Below are positions 1-7,130 of a stretch of DNA of 34,723 bases, in pieces. The stretch is from NCBI GenBank assembly GCA_900554545.1, contig USHW01000021.1, forward strand, positions 1 through 34,723. The letters are read 5' to 3'. The stretch comes from an uncultured Prevotella sp. Its GTDB lineage: Bacteria > Bacteroidota > Bacteroidia > Bacteroidales > Bacteroidaceae. The notes under the pieces were generated by a model. The model did not search any database. It worked only from the letters and a program-made list of their open reading frames with translations, and was not told the DNA's origin. How positions within the stretch are numbered: position 1 is the stretch's first letter; each line of letters opens with the position of its first letter. The translations under genes were made by a program, and so were the position numbers.

Positions 1-75
1 GCGGTTTTGGGGCACAACGCTCTGAGACTTTTAGTAGGGTTGCGGAATTGAGGAAACATCTTAAAACTAAAGAGT

Positions 76-1326
76 ATGAAAAAACTTTTACTCGCAGCCG
101 TTGCCTTGCTGTTCACTGTCGGCGCATCGGCACAAGATTTGAGGCTGAATGTCAGCCCGACGATGAGGCCACAGCCTGCAACCTTCAAGTCTTTCAATAA
201 TTTGCGTGTTGATGCCAATGCCGGTGTTACCATGGCGGATAAGGCTGTCAAGCCGATGGCGAAGGCCGTACAAAAAGCAGCCCCTGAAGGTACGTCGCGT
301 GAATATTTCGTCATTTCTTATGATTATGTGGAAGGTGTGTCAAATTTAACTTCTGGAATGTACCTGAGGTCACAACTGCAGAACGTGATATTCGGTGCTG
401 ACAACAAAGTGTATATTCCTGTGTTTTTTGGTGGCCAGTATGTTAGCGCGGATACATGGCTTGAAGGTACTATGAGTTCTGACGGCAGTTCGGTAACCGT
501 GGAGAACGACCAGCCCTTAGGTACGTATAACAATTATGAGCTGCGCCTTATGATAATTAGTTCGGACGGACAGAATATTGCGCAGTCCGCTACGTTTACA
601 ATCGACCCGACCTATGGCTTTATGACGTGTGAGAACTTTTTCTTAGTACAAACTTATTCCGGTGGGGAGCAGACAGGTTTCCTCACACAGATAGTCATGC
701 CACAATTGTTCCCCACAGATAATGCACAGATTTTCGAGTCTCTTTCAACGCGTACCCTTACTGCAAACTCAGTGGCAGCGTCAGGAGCCAGCATAAGCGG
801 AACGGTCGAGGACTACAGCGCCCCCGCTTTAGGCGGCCACTTTGTGAAGGGACTGTTTCAGAATTATCCTGACGGATGGCTTATGCTGCAGTATGCAGAC
901 GACAACATGACAGATTTAGCGTATGGAGGCCAGATCGTTTCTGACGGTAAAGTTGTGTTTGTAGACGACGGCTCTTTCTTGGATAATTCGCAAATATCAG
1001 CTGAAATCATGGATGACGCAATGACTGCGACATGTACATTCACTTATGGTAGCGACGGTTCATACACCCAGGAAAGTGGACTCTACCTGATGGATTTGTA
1101 TGCTGACGGCAACCAACTCAAATTAAGTGACATGTATAATAATATCATTCTTGGTGCTCCTACACCATCAGGCATCAGCAGCGTAGAGACTGACAAGGGC
1201 GAGCCTGTCGCAACAGAATATTACGACCTGTCAGGCCGTCGCGTTGATGCGGCTGCAAAGGGTGTTACCATCCGTGTAGATAAATATGCTGACGGCACAA
1301 GCAAGGCCGTTAAGGCGATAAAGTAA
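76..1326 (+). CDS. Secreted protein with C-terminal sorting-like tail, unknown function
   Basis: A 416-residue protein. The first 20 residues form a clear Sec signal peptide (MKKLLLAAVALLFTVGASAQ), with cleavage probably before or after the Gln. The body is rich in Gly, Ser, Asp and Tyr, as in extracellular beta-sheet proteins, and has no motif I recognise. The last ~45 residues contain EYYDLSGRRV followed by a KGVTIRV segment and basic repeats. This resembles the short C-terminal domains common on secreted Bacteroidota proteins (type IX secretion or por-like sorting tails), but it is a variant form, so use of that route is inference. The start is the first ATG, and the signal peptide follows it directly. 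The gene is monocistronic, with a terminator-like hairpin 38 bp after the stop. Function cannot be assigned. Confidence 0.75.
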   Translation: MKKLLLAAVALLFTVGASAQDLRLNVSPTMRPQPATFKSFNNLRVDANAGVTMADKAVKPMAKAVQKAAPEGTSREYFVISYDYVEGVSNLTSGMYLRSQLQNVIFGADNKVYIPVFFGGQYVSADTWLEGTMSSDGSSVTVENDQPLGTYNNYELRLMIISSDGQNIAQSATFTIDPTYGFMTCENFFLVQTYSGGEQTGFLTQIVMPQLFPTDNAQIFESLSTRTLTANSVAASGASISGTVEDYSAPALGGHFVKGLFQNYPDGWLMLQYADDNMTDLAYGGQIVSDGKVVFVDDGSFLDNSQISAEIMDDAMTATCTFTYGSDGSYTQESGLYLMDLYADGNQLKLSDMYNNIILGAPTPSGISSVETDKGEPVATEYYDLSGRRVDAAAKGVTIRVDKYADGTSKAVKAIK

Positions 1327-1363
1327 CGGGGCGTAACCCTTTCCGCAACGTTGCTTTAATAGT

Positions 1364-1405
1364 AAAGGCGGGGCTTTATGCCTCGCCTTTCGTTTTTGTT
1401 TTTTT
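1364..1405 (+). terminator. Rho-independent terminator after the first secreted-protein gene
   Basis: The stem AAAGGCGGGG (1364-1373) pairs with CCTCGCCTTT (1381-1390), with one G-T wobble and a 7-nt loop. A T-rich run follows (1391-1405). It sits 38 bp after the stop codon. Confidence 0.8.
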
Positions 1406-1425
1406 GCGGTTTTTGTTTTTTGCGG

Positions 1426-1814
1426 TTATGGGGTTATGGGGTTATGGGGTTTTGCGGTTATGAGGTTATGAGGTTATGAGGTTATGGGGTTATGGGGTTA
1501 TGGGGTTTTGCGGTTATGAGGTTATGAGGTTATGAGGTTATGAGGTTTTGCGGTTATGTGGTTTTACGGTTGTAAGGTTATAAGGTTGTAAGGTTGTGAG
1601 GTTTTGTGGTTATGCGGCGCAAATATATTGATGATACATACCAGCCTACGTAAAATCTCTAAATCGTGCCGTATGACCTCATAACCGTACAACCGTACAA
1701 CCTTATAACCTTACAACCGTATAACCCCATAACCTTACAACCTTACAACCTTACAACCGTATAACCTCATAACCGTAAAACCTCAAAACCCCATAACTTC
1801 AAAACCTTACGACC
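1426..1814. repeat. Two opposed arrays of a degenerate 8-bp repeat (24 and 18 units)
   Basis: Positions 1426-1617 are exactly 24 consecutive 8-mers of consensus TTRTRNGG (mostly TTATGAGG, TTATGGGG, TTTTGCGG). Positions 1671-1814 are exactly 18 8-mers of the reverse-complement type CCATAACC or GTACAACC. A 53-bp non-repeat spacer separates them. The second array contains the stop codon of the minus-strand gene that ends at 1807. Together they form a large imperfect inverted repeat between two convergent genes. The remainder of the gap holds no gene. Confidence 0.9.
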
Positions 1815-2256
1815 GTATGTTCTTGCGCCTGTTGGCGTTCTTGCCGAGCCGTTTCATCATGTTCTTTTCAATCGAGTAGACGCGCTGGATTTGTTTTGGT
1901 GTAAGGAACTTGCTGTACTCTTTGTAGTACTTCTTCCTGATGTCGAGCAGCTTTTGGCTGCGGTCGAAGCGCTCTTCTATCGCCTCTTCCGTTTCCCTGT
2001 CGTTTTTTGACGCGCCCTTGCCGACCCTTTTACGCGGCGCGAGGCTCCATACTTCCTTCTGGCAACGGCTGTACGTATCGACGAATTTTGCGGTGGTCTC
2101 GTCGTCGAAGGCCAGCTGCTGCGCTATGTGGCGCGCCTGAGTCTCGGCCAGCTGTTCGCGCGATATGCGCTGTTTGCCCTTGTCCTGTGCGTTGGTTGTT
2201 ACGCAGCATGCCGTCATCATTACGGCCAAAAGCAGTGTTCTGATAATCTTTTCCAT
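1807..2256 (-). CDS. Small periplasmic protein, Spy/CpxP-like
   Basis: A 149-residue protein with a signal peptide (residues 1-23, ending TTNAQ), followed by a highly charged, mostly helical body. The C-terminal segment LTPKQIQRVYSIEKNMMKR resembles the LTxxQ-type repeats of Spy/CpxP periplasmic chaperones, and similar small proteins are common in Bacteroidota. Only one convincing LTxxQ-like motif is visible, so the family call is tentative. A purine-rich AAGAAGGAG lies about a dozen bases before the ATG, which is unusual because this phylum rarely uses Shine-Dalgarno sequences. The last codons and the TAA stop lie inside the 8-bp repeat array on its 3' side. If the family call is right, it would bind or buffer misfolded envelope proteins. 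Confidence 0.6.
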   Translation of the reverse strand: MEKIIRTLLLAVMMTACCVTTNAQDKGKQRISREQLAETQARHIAQQLAFDDETTAKFVDTYSRCQKEVWSLAPRKRVGKGASKNDRETEEAIEERFDRSQKLLDIRKKYYKEYSKFLTPKQIQRVYSIEKNMMKRLGKNANRRKNIRS

Positions 2257-2412
2257 CTTTTTTGTCTCCTTCTTTTATTTGGTTAATGATTTAATGTCTC
2301 TGTCATCGTGCTTTGGCGTTCTTTCCGTTGCACGCTTTGTCTTAAAGACCCTCCGTATGGTGGAAAGTAAAATCCCGGCAGTGTTATTTTTCATTAACGG
2401 CTGAAAGGTGGC

Positions 2413-2495
2413 CTTTCGCCGTGTAAAAGACGGCAAAACGCACGGCAAAAGGCCGTCTTTTGCACTGTAAAACATGGCCTTTCGCAAAGCCGTCC
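2413..2495. repeat. 22-bp-period dyad array, copy A
   Basis: Four 17-bp units start at 2413, 2435, 2457 and 2479, separated by 5-bp spacers (ACGGC, GCCGT, ATGGC). The first is CTTTCGCCGTGTAAAAG and the third CTTTTGCACTGTAAAAC. The array lies between the divergent starts of the Spy/CpxP-like gene and metG. Confidence 0.85.
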
Positions 2496-2585
2496 GTAAG
2501 TGGTTGGTATACAGAAGCTTACGCCGCGCCCTGCGCCTTGCGCAAAAATATGCGCCGAGCATGGCGTAAATCCGATAATTTTCAG

Positions 2586-2593
2586 TAATTTTG
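2586..2593 (+). promoter_or_regulatory. Probable -7 promoter box of metG
   Basis: TAATTTTG matches the Bacteroidota -7 consensus TAnnTTTG. It predicts a start about 45 nt upstream of the metG ATG. I see no good TTTG -33 box at the expected 19-21 bp spacing, so confidence is moderate. The leader 2601-2641 is made of CCTATTAG / CTTATTATAACC words. Confidence 0.5.
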
Positions 2594-2641
2594 CACCACA
2601 TATCAGGCTCATCCGGCCTATTAGTCTTATTATAACCGATT

Positions 2642-4690
2642 ATGGAAGAGAAAAAGAATTATAAGCGCACCACCGTCACCGCCGCCCTGCCTTACGCCAA
2701 CGGCGGAGTGCACATAGGCCATCTGGCCGGGGTGTACGTGCCGGCGGACATCTACGTGCGCTACCTTAGATTGAAGAAACAGGACGTGAAGTTCATCTGC
2801 GGAAGCGACGAGCACGGAGTGCCCATCACCATCCGCGCCAAGAAGGAAGGCATAACGCCGCAGCAGGTGGTTGACCGCTACCACGCGATGATAAAGAAGA
2901 GCTTTGCCGACTTCGGCATCTCGTTCGACATATACAGCCGCACCACGTCTGAAACGCACTCGAAGACGGCTTCAGACTTCTTCAAGAAGCTGTACGACGA
3001 GGGCAAGCTGGTTGAGAAAACGTCCATGCAATACTACGACGAGGAGGCTAAGCAGTTCCTTGCCGACCGCTATATCACCGGCGAATGCCCCCACTGCCAC
3101 AACCCGAAGGCATACGGCGACCAGTGCGAGAAGTGCGGCAGCGACCTCGACCCGACGGAACTTATCAACCCCGTGAGCACCATTAGCGGCTCGAAGCCCG
3201 TGCTCAAGGAGACCAAAAACTGGTATTTGCCGCTCAACGAGTATCAGGACTGGCTCAAGCAGTGGATACTTGAAGGCCACAAGGAGTGGCGTCCCAACGT
3301 GTACGGACAGTGCAAGTCGTGGCTCGACCTCGACCTTCAGCCCCGCGCAATGACGCGCGACCTTGACTGGGGAATACCCGTTCCCGTTGAGGGAGCTGAG
3401 GGAAAGGTGCTCTATGTGTGGTTCGACGCGCCCATAGGCTATATCTCAAACACGAAGGAACTTATGCCCGACGACTGGGAAACGTGGTGGAAAGACCCCG
3501 ACACACGCCTCGTGCACTTCATCGGCAAGGACAACATCGTGTTCCACTGCATCATCTTCCCGGCCATGCTGAAGGCTCACGGAGGCTACATCTTGCCTGA
3601 CAACGTGCCGGCAAACGAGTTCCTCAACCTTGAGAACGACAAGATTTCAACGTCGCGCAACTGGGCGGTGTGGCTGCACGAATATCTCGAAGAGCTGCCC
3701 GGAAAGCAGGACGTGCTGCGCTATGTGCTCACGGCCAACGCTCCCGAAACCAAGGACAACAACTTCACATGGAAAGACTTTCAGGAGCGTAACAACAGCG
3801 AACTCGTGGGCATTTACGGCAACTTCGTCAACCGTGCGCTGCAACTTACCAAGAAATACTTTGACGGCGTAGTGCCGGCCTGCGGCGAATTGCAGGACAT
3901 CGACCGCCAGACCATCGCCGAGTTCCACGACGTGAAGGCCGGCGTCGAGCGCCTATTGGACGGCTTCAAGTTCCGCGACGCGCTGAAAGAGGCCATGAAC
4001 CTTGCGCGCATCGGCAACAAATACATCGCCGACACGGAACCGTGGAAAGTGGCGAAGACCGACATGCAGCGCGTCGAGACCATCCTCAACATCTCTCTCC
4101 AGCTCGTTGCCAACCTCGCCATTGCCTTCGAACCGTTCCTGCCTTTCAGCAGTGCGCGCCTGCGCAAGATGCTCAACATGGAGCAGGTTGACTGGAACCG
4201 CCTCGGCTCCACAGACCTCTTGCAGGCCGGACACCAGCTGGCTGAGCCAGAACTGCTGTTCGAGAAAATCGAGGACGACGTCATAGCATACCAGCTCCAG
4301 AAGCTTGAGGACACGAAGAAGGCCAACGCCGAGGCGCAGTATAAGGCCAAGGAGATAAAGCCGACGATAGCTTTCGACGACTTCGAGAAAATCGACATCC
4401 GCGTGGGTGTTGTCAAGGCGTGCGAGAAAGTGAAGAAGGCCGACAAGCTGTTGAAGTTCACCATCGACGACGGCAGCGGCCAGGAGCGCACCATTGTCAG
4501 CGGCATAGCCAAATATTACAAGCCCGAAGACCTTGTAGGCCGCCGCGTATGCTTCGTTGCCAACCTTGCTCCGCGCAAGCTGAAGGGCATCGAGAGCCAG
4601 GGCATGATACTCTCCGCCGAGGACTTCGACGGCTCAATCAGCGTGATAACCACCTCTGCCGACGTCAAGCCCGGCAGCCAGGTAGGGTGA
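2642..4690 (+). CDS. metG: Methionyl-tRNA synthetase
   Basis: A 682-residue class I aminoacyl-tRNA synthetase that charges tRNA-Met in the cytoplasm. The N-terminal ATP-binding signature HIGH is at residues 24-27, after ALPYANGGV. A four-cysteine zinc-knuckle insert (CPHC ... CEKC) lies at about 149-166. The second signature appears as KISTS at 334-338 instead of KMSKS; I recall this as the ordinary Bacteroidota variant. A helical anticodon-binding domain follows. Residues ~580-682 form an EMAPII/Trbp111-type tRNA-binding domain beginning DIRVGVVKACEKV, which gives the long dimeric form. The length is normal for that architecture. The ATG follows a pyrimidine-rich leader, and a strong hairpin terminator follows the TGA stop. 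This is a housekeeping gene and appears complete. Confidence 0.97.
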   Translation: MEEKKNYKRTTVTAALPYANGGVHIGHLAGVYVPADIYVRYLRLKKQDVKFICGSDEHGVPITIRAKKEGITPQQVVDRYHAMIKKSFADFGISFDIYSRTTSETHSKTASDFFKKLYDEGKLVEKTSMQYYDEEAKQFLADRYITGECPHCHNPKAYGDQCEKCGSDLDPTELINPVSTISGSKPVLKETKNWYLPLNEYQDWLKQWILEGHKEWRPNVYGQCKSWLDLDLQPRAMTRDLDWGIPVPVEGAEGKVLYVWFDAPIGYISNTKELMPDDWETWWKDPDTRLVHFIGKDNIVFHCIIFPAMLKAHGGYILPDNVPANEFLNLENDKISTSRNWAVWLHEYLEELPGKQDVLRYVLTANAPETKDNNFTWKDFQERNNSELVGIYGNFVNRALQLTKKYFDGVVPACGELQDIDRQTIAEFHDVKAGVERLLDGFKFRDALKEAMNLARIGNKYIADTEPWKVAKTDMQRVETILNISLQLVANLAIAFEPFLPFSSARLRKMLNMEQVDWNRLGSTDLLQAGHQLAEPELLFEKIEDDVIAYQLQKLEDTKKANAEAQYKAKEIKPTIAFDDFEKIDIRVGVVKACEKVKKADKLLKFTIDDGSGQERTIVSGIAKYYKPEDLVGRRVCFVANLAPRKLKGIESQGMILSAEDFDGSISVITTSADVKPGSQVG

Positions 4691-4725
4691 TAAGCCGGCC
4701 GTGCTACAGTGCGGCTCATTATGAA

Positions 4726-4770
4726 AGAGGATTATGGCAGGCTTTTGCGGCTGCCATAATCCTCTTCTTT
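4726..4770 (+). terminator. Strong terminator after metG
   Basis: A perfect 15-bp stem, AGAGGATTATGGCAG (4726-4740) with CTGCCATAATCCTCT (4751-4765), has a 10-nt loop and is followed by TCTTT. It lies 35 bp past the metG stop and may also act on the convergent gene ending at 4821. Confidence 0.85.
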
Positions 4771-4820
4771 TGTACGCCCTTAGCCGCTGTCTGGCGGTGC
4801 GGCCGGTCGTGTGTTTCCGC

Positions 4821-6884
4821 TTACATGGCGAACTTCAGTGCGCCGTCAGCCCATCTCGCTATGTAGATTCCGGGGCTTAGGCTCATGCTGATGCTTGTTC
4901 CGCTGCCTTCGCCCACAAGCTGTCCGGCGGCGTTGTAGACGCGCAGCTGCAGGCCGTCGGGGTTGTCTATCGTCACGTTTCCGCCGTTGCGGCTTATGCT
5001 GATGCCGTTTGCGTCAGCGCCGGGAGCTGTTATTCCGCTGCCGATGTGCTCGTTTATCTTCAGTCGGTCAATGTAGACGTAGTACGGGCTGTCTTCTCCC
5101 GTGATGTGTATAGCCACGCTGTAATACCCGTCTTCACTGACGCTGAACGGCTTTGAGGGGTATTCGGTGAACGTGGACGACGCCACTTCGAAGCTGTCGC
5201 TTACGGGTTGCATTGCGGCTGCGGTGCTTTCTTTGCCTACGGCGTACTCTATCGTGCCTGAATATATGTCTTCATAGTCGTTGCGCATCGATGCGCTGAC
5301 GGTGTATTGCTTGTCCTTGCTCATGTACATGGGCGGCGTTATGAACCAGTCGTCGTTGTTGTCGCCGAACGCCCATTCGTAAATGATGCATCCTTTCTCT
5401 AAACTGTAAATCCAGGTTGCATTGTCATTGTTGCCGTCTATGGATGTGTACAGCGGGTAGAGTGTCCAGTCCGTCAGGTCGTCGTCAACCGGGATGATGT
5501 AGTGTTCGCCCAGGATGACGTAGTTGGATATGGTGGCCTGGCCTGTCTTTCCTGCCGACGTGGCCGCCACTTCGTAGTAGCAAATGCGTTTTTCCTCGGG
5601 AGTAAGCGTCTCGGTGAATGTCGTTCCGGTGAAGTCTTCGTCAACCACTGTGTTGTCAGGCTGGCGCACTATGCGGTAGCTTGCGTTGCCGTAGTCAATG
5701 TATCCGTCGTTGACGCCCGTTTCGGGCAGTGTCCATGTCAGCGTGACTTGCCCTTCGCCCTCTTTGCTTATCTTGACGTCGGTCACGGCCTTGGGCGTGT
5801 CAAAGCCTATGTATCGCGTAATGTTGACGGCCTCCGACGCTCCTGCGGCGTTGCTTGTGGTGAGTGAGAACATGTGGCTTCCGTCCTCGTCGAACTGTAG
5901 CGGCAGCTCAACCTTTTCGCCCGGGGCGGCTGTGCCGGCTGTCTTGTCGTTTATGTCTATGGCCAGTTCGTAGTTCAGGGCTTCGTCGGCAAGCGTCTTT
6001 CCGTCAGCGTTTTCCGTCGGCATGGTGAAGCTTAGCGTGCCGTTGAGGTTTCCGCCCTCGAAGTCGAGGCTGACGTCTTGCGGCTGTGCAGGTTCGTTGT
6101 GTTCCGCCTGCAGGGTGTATATGCCTATTATCTGCGCCTTGTCGGGATATGTGAACACGTGCGTGGCCTTGCCCGTGGCGGTGTCAACGGTGTACAGCGC
6201 GCCGCCGTCGGCCGTGTAGGCCGACCAGTACATTTGGCCTGTGTCGCCGTCGATGGTGGCCGACTGTGTGTTTTCGGGCGTCACTCCCGTAGGCCCTACT
6301 TCCGTAAGGGCCGCCGTTTCCTTGTCTATGGTGTACAGGATGCCGTCGTCAGCGCCGATGCCGTACAGCGTTCCGTCGGCCGATGCTGCAAGGGCGCACA
6401 TGCGCTTGACGGGCGCTATGGGCGTCTGCCGTCCTGTCTGCGTGTCGAACAGGCTAAGGTTGAAGCTGCCGCTGGCGTCGGCGTTCAGGCTGCATGCGTA
6501 GATGTTGCCCGTCGAGGGGTCGTATGTCATGTCGGATGTCACGTAAGACACGTTCCAGTCTTCTATCATCACGGTGTTCTCGAGGTTGAACGTGCCCGTG
6601 TCGTAAACCAGCATGTAGGCCAGTGTCATGAAGCCCATGTCGAAGTATGACACGGCGTAATACTTGCCGTTGGCGTACACCGCGCCGCCGTTGGGCTGAA
6701 GGTCGCCGCTGGCGAGCACGCAGGTCAGCCCGGCGTCGGGCGTGTCGGTGAACGAGTATATGCCCGGCTGCATGCTGCCGTTCTCGCTGTACAGGTATGC
6801 GCCGTATATCGTTTTCTGCGCCTGTGCTTGCGTTTGCGCCGCGAGGCATAGGCATGCTATGAGTAAAAGCCTTAATGTTTTCAT
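4821..6884 (-). CDS. Secreted multidomain protein: beta-propeller, Fn3, choice-of-anchor-J-like domain, sorting tail
   Basis: A 687-residue protein with a signal peptide (residues 1-23, ...QTQAQAQ). Residues ~25-260 contain repeated 'G..Y.ID..TG..T' segments (e.g. LYGIGADDGILYTIDKETA), as in beta-propeller proteins. A fibronectin type III-like domain spans ~370-460 (VTLTWTLPETG). Residues ~470-620 look like a choice-of-anchor-J / cleaved-adhesin module (DDWFITPPMYMSKDKQY). The last ~60 residues include LQLRVYNAAGQLV and LSPGIYIARW, a T9SS type A-like sorting domain. It is probably exported to the cell surface or medium, and its ligand is unknown. It is clearly paralogous to the next gene upstream (7131-9689), sharing the phrase DTPKAV and the same domain order, but it lacks the N-terminal anchor-J copy. 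Confidence 0.8.
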   Translation of the reverse strand: MKTLRLLLIACLCLAAQTQAQAQKTIYGAYLYSENGSMQPGIYSFTDTPDAGLTCVLASGDLQPNGGAVYANGKYYAVSYFDMGFMTLAYMLVYDTGTFNLENTVMIEDWNVSYVTSDMTYDPSTGNIYACSLNADASGSFNLSLFDTQTGRQTPIAPVKRMCALAASADGTLYGIGADDGILYTIDKETAALTEVGPTGVTPENTQSATIDGDTGQMYWSAYTADGGALYTVDTATGKATHVFTYPDKAQIIGIYTLQAEHNEPAQPQDVSLDFEGGNLNGTLSFTMPTENADGKTLADEALNYELAIDINDKTAGTAAPGEKVELPLQFDEDGSHMFSLTTSNAAGASEAVNITRYIGFDTPKAVTDVKISKEGEGQVTLTWTLPETGVNDGYIDYGNASYRIVRQPDNTVVDEDFTGTTFTETLTPEEKRICYYEVAATSAGKTGQATISNYVILGEHYIIPVDDDLTDWTLYPLYTSIDGNNDNATWIYSLEKGCIIYEWAFGDNNDDWFITPPMYMSKDKQYTVSASMRNDYEDIYSGTIEYAVGKESTAAAMQPVSDSFEVASSTFTEYPSKPFSVSEDGYYSVAIHITGEDSPYYVYIDRLKINEHIGSGITAPGADANGISISRNGGNVTIDNPDGLQLRVYNAAGQLVGEGSGTSISMSLSPGIYIARWADGALKFAM

Positions 6885-6963
6885 GGTGAAGTATTTTTAA
6901 TTGTTACGTTGTTCTTTTCCGTCCTGTAACCCGTTGGTTGCCAGCGTGTTTCCGATATGCCGC

Positions 6964-7040
6964 AAAACGCCTTGCAAAAGATGGCCTTTTGGCGTCCGTT
7001 TCATGGCCTTTTGGCGTGTGAAAGGTGGCCTTTTGCACGG
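6964..7040. repeat. 22-bp-period dyad array, copy B
   Basis: Units start at 6964, 6986, 7008 and 7030 (partial), separated by ATGGC, ATGGC and GTGGC. The first is AAAACGCCTTGCAAAAG and the third CTTTTGGCGTGTGAAAG. The array is upstream of the secreted gene starting at 6884. Confidence 0.85.
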
Positions 7041-7074
7041 CGTCTGTCCTTGGCCGCCTTTGCCGCCGGCGTGG

Positions 7075-7121
7075 GGACTCCGTTGCGTGGGCCGTCAGTG
7101 CGGCGCCGTACAGCGGAGTCC
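7075..7121 (-). terminator. Possible weak terminator after the 852-residue secreted-protein gene
   Basis: GGACTCCG (7075-7082) can pair with CGGAGTCC (7114-7121) around a 31-nt loop just past the stop of the minus-strand gene. There is no T-run, so this is tentative. Confidence 0.3.
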
Positions 7122-7130
7122 TTGCTGTGC

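Noticed and set aside
1426..1814. CRISPR-like appearance of the tandem arrays (also the 22-bp arrays)
   Set aside because: Units are 8 or 22 bp and degenerate, there are no unique spacers of 25-40 bp, and no cas genes are nearby.
3814..4512. 232-codon minus-strand open frame inside metG
   Set aside because: It is antisense to conserved synthetase domains, so it is a shadow of the codon bias.
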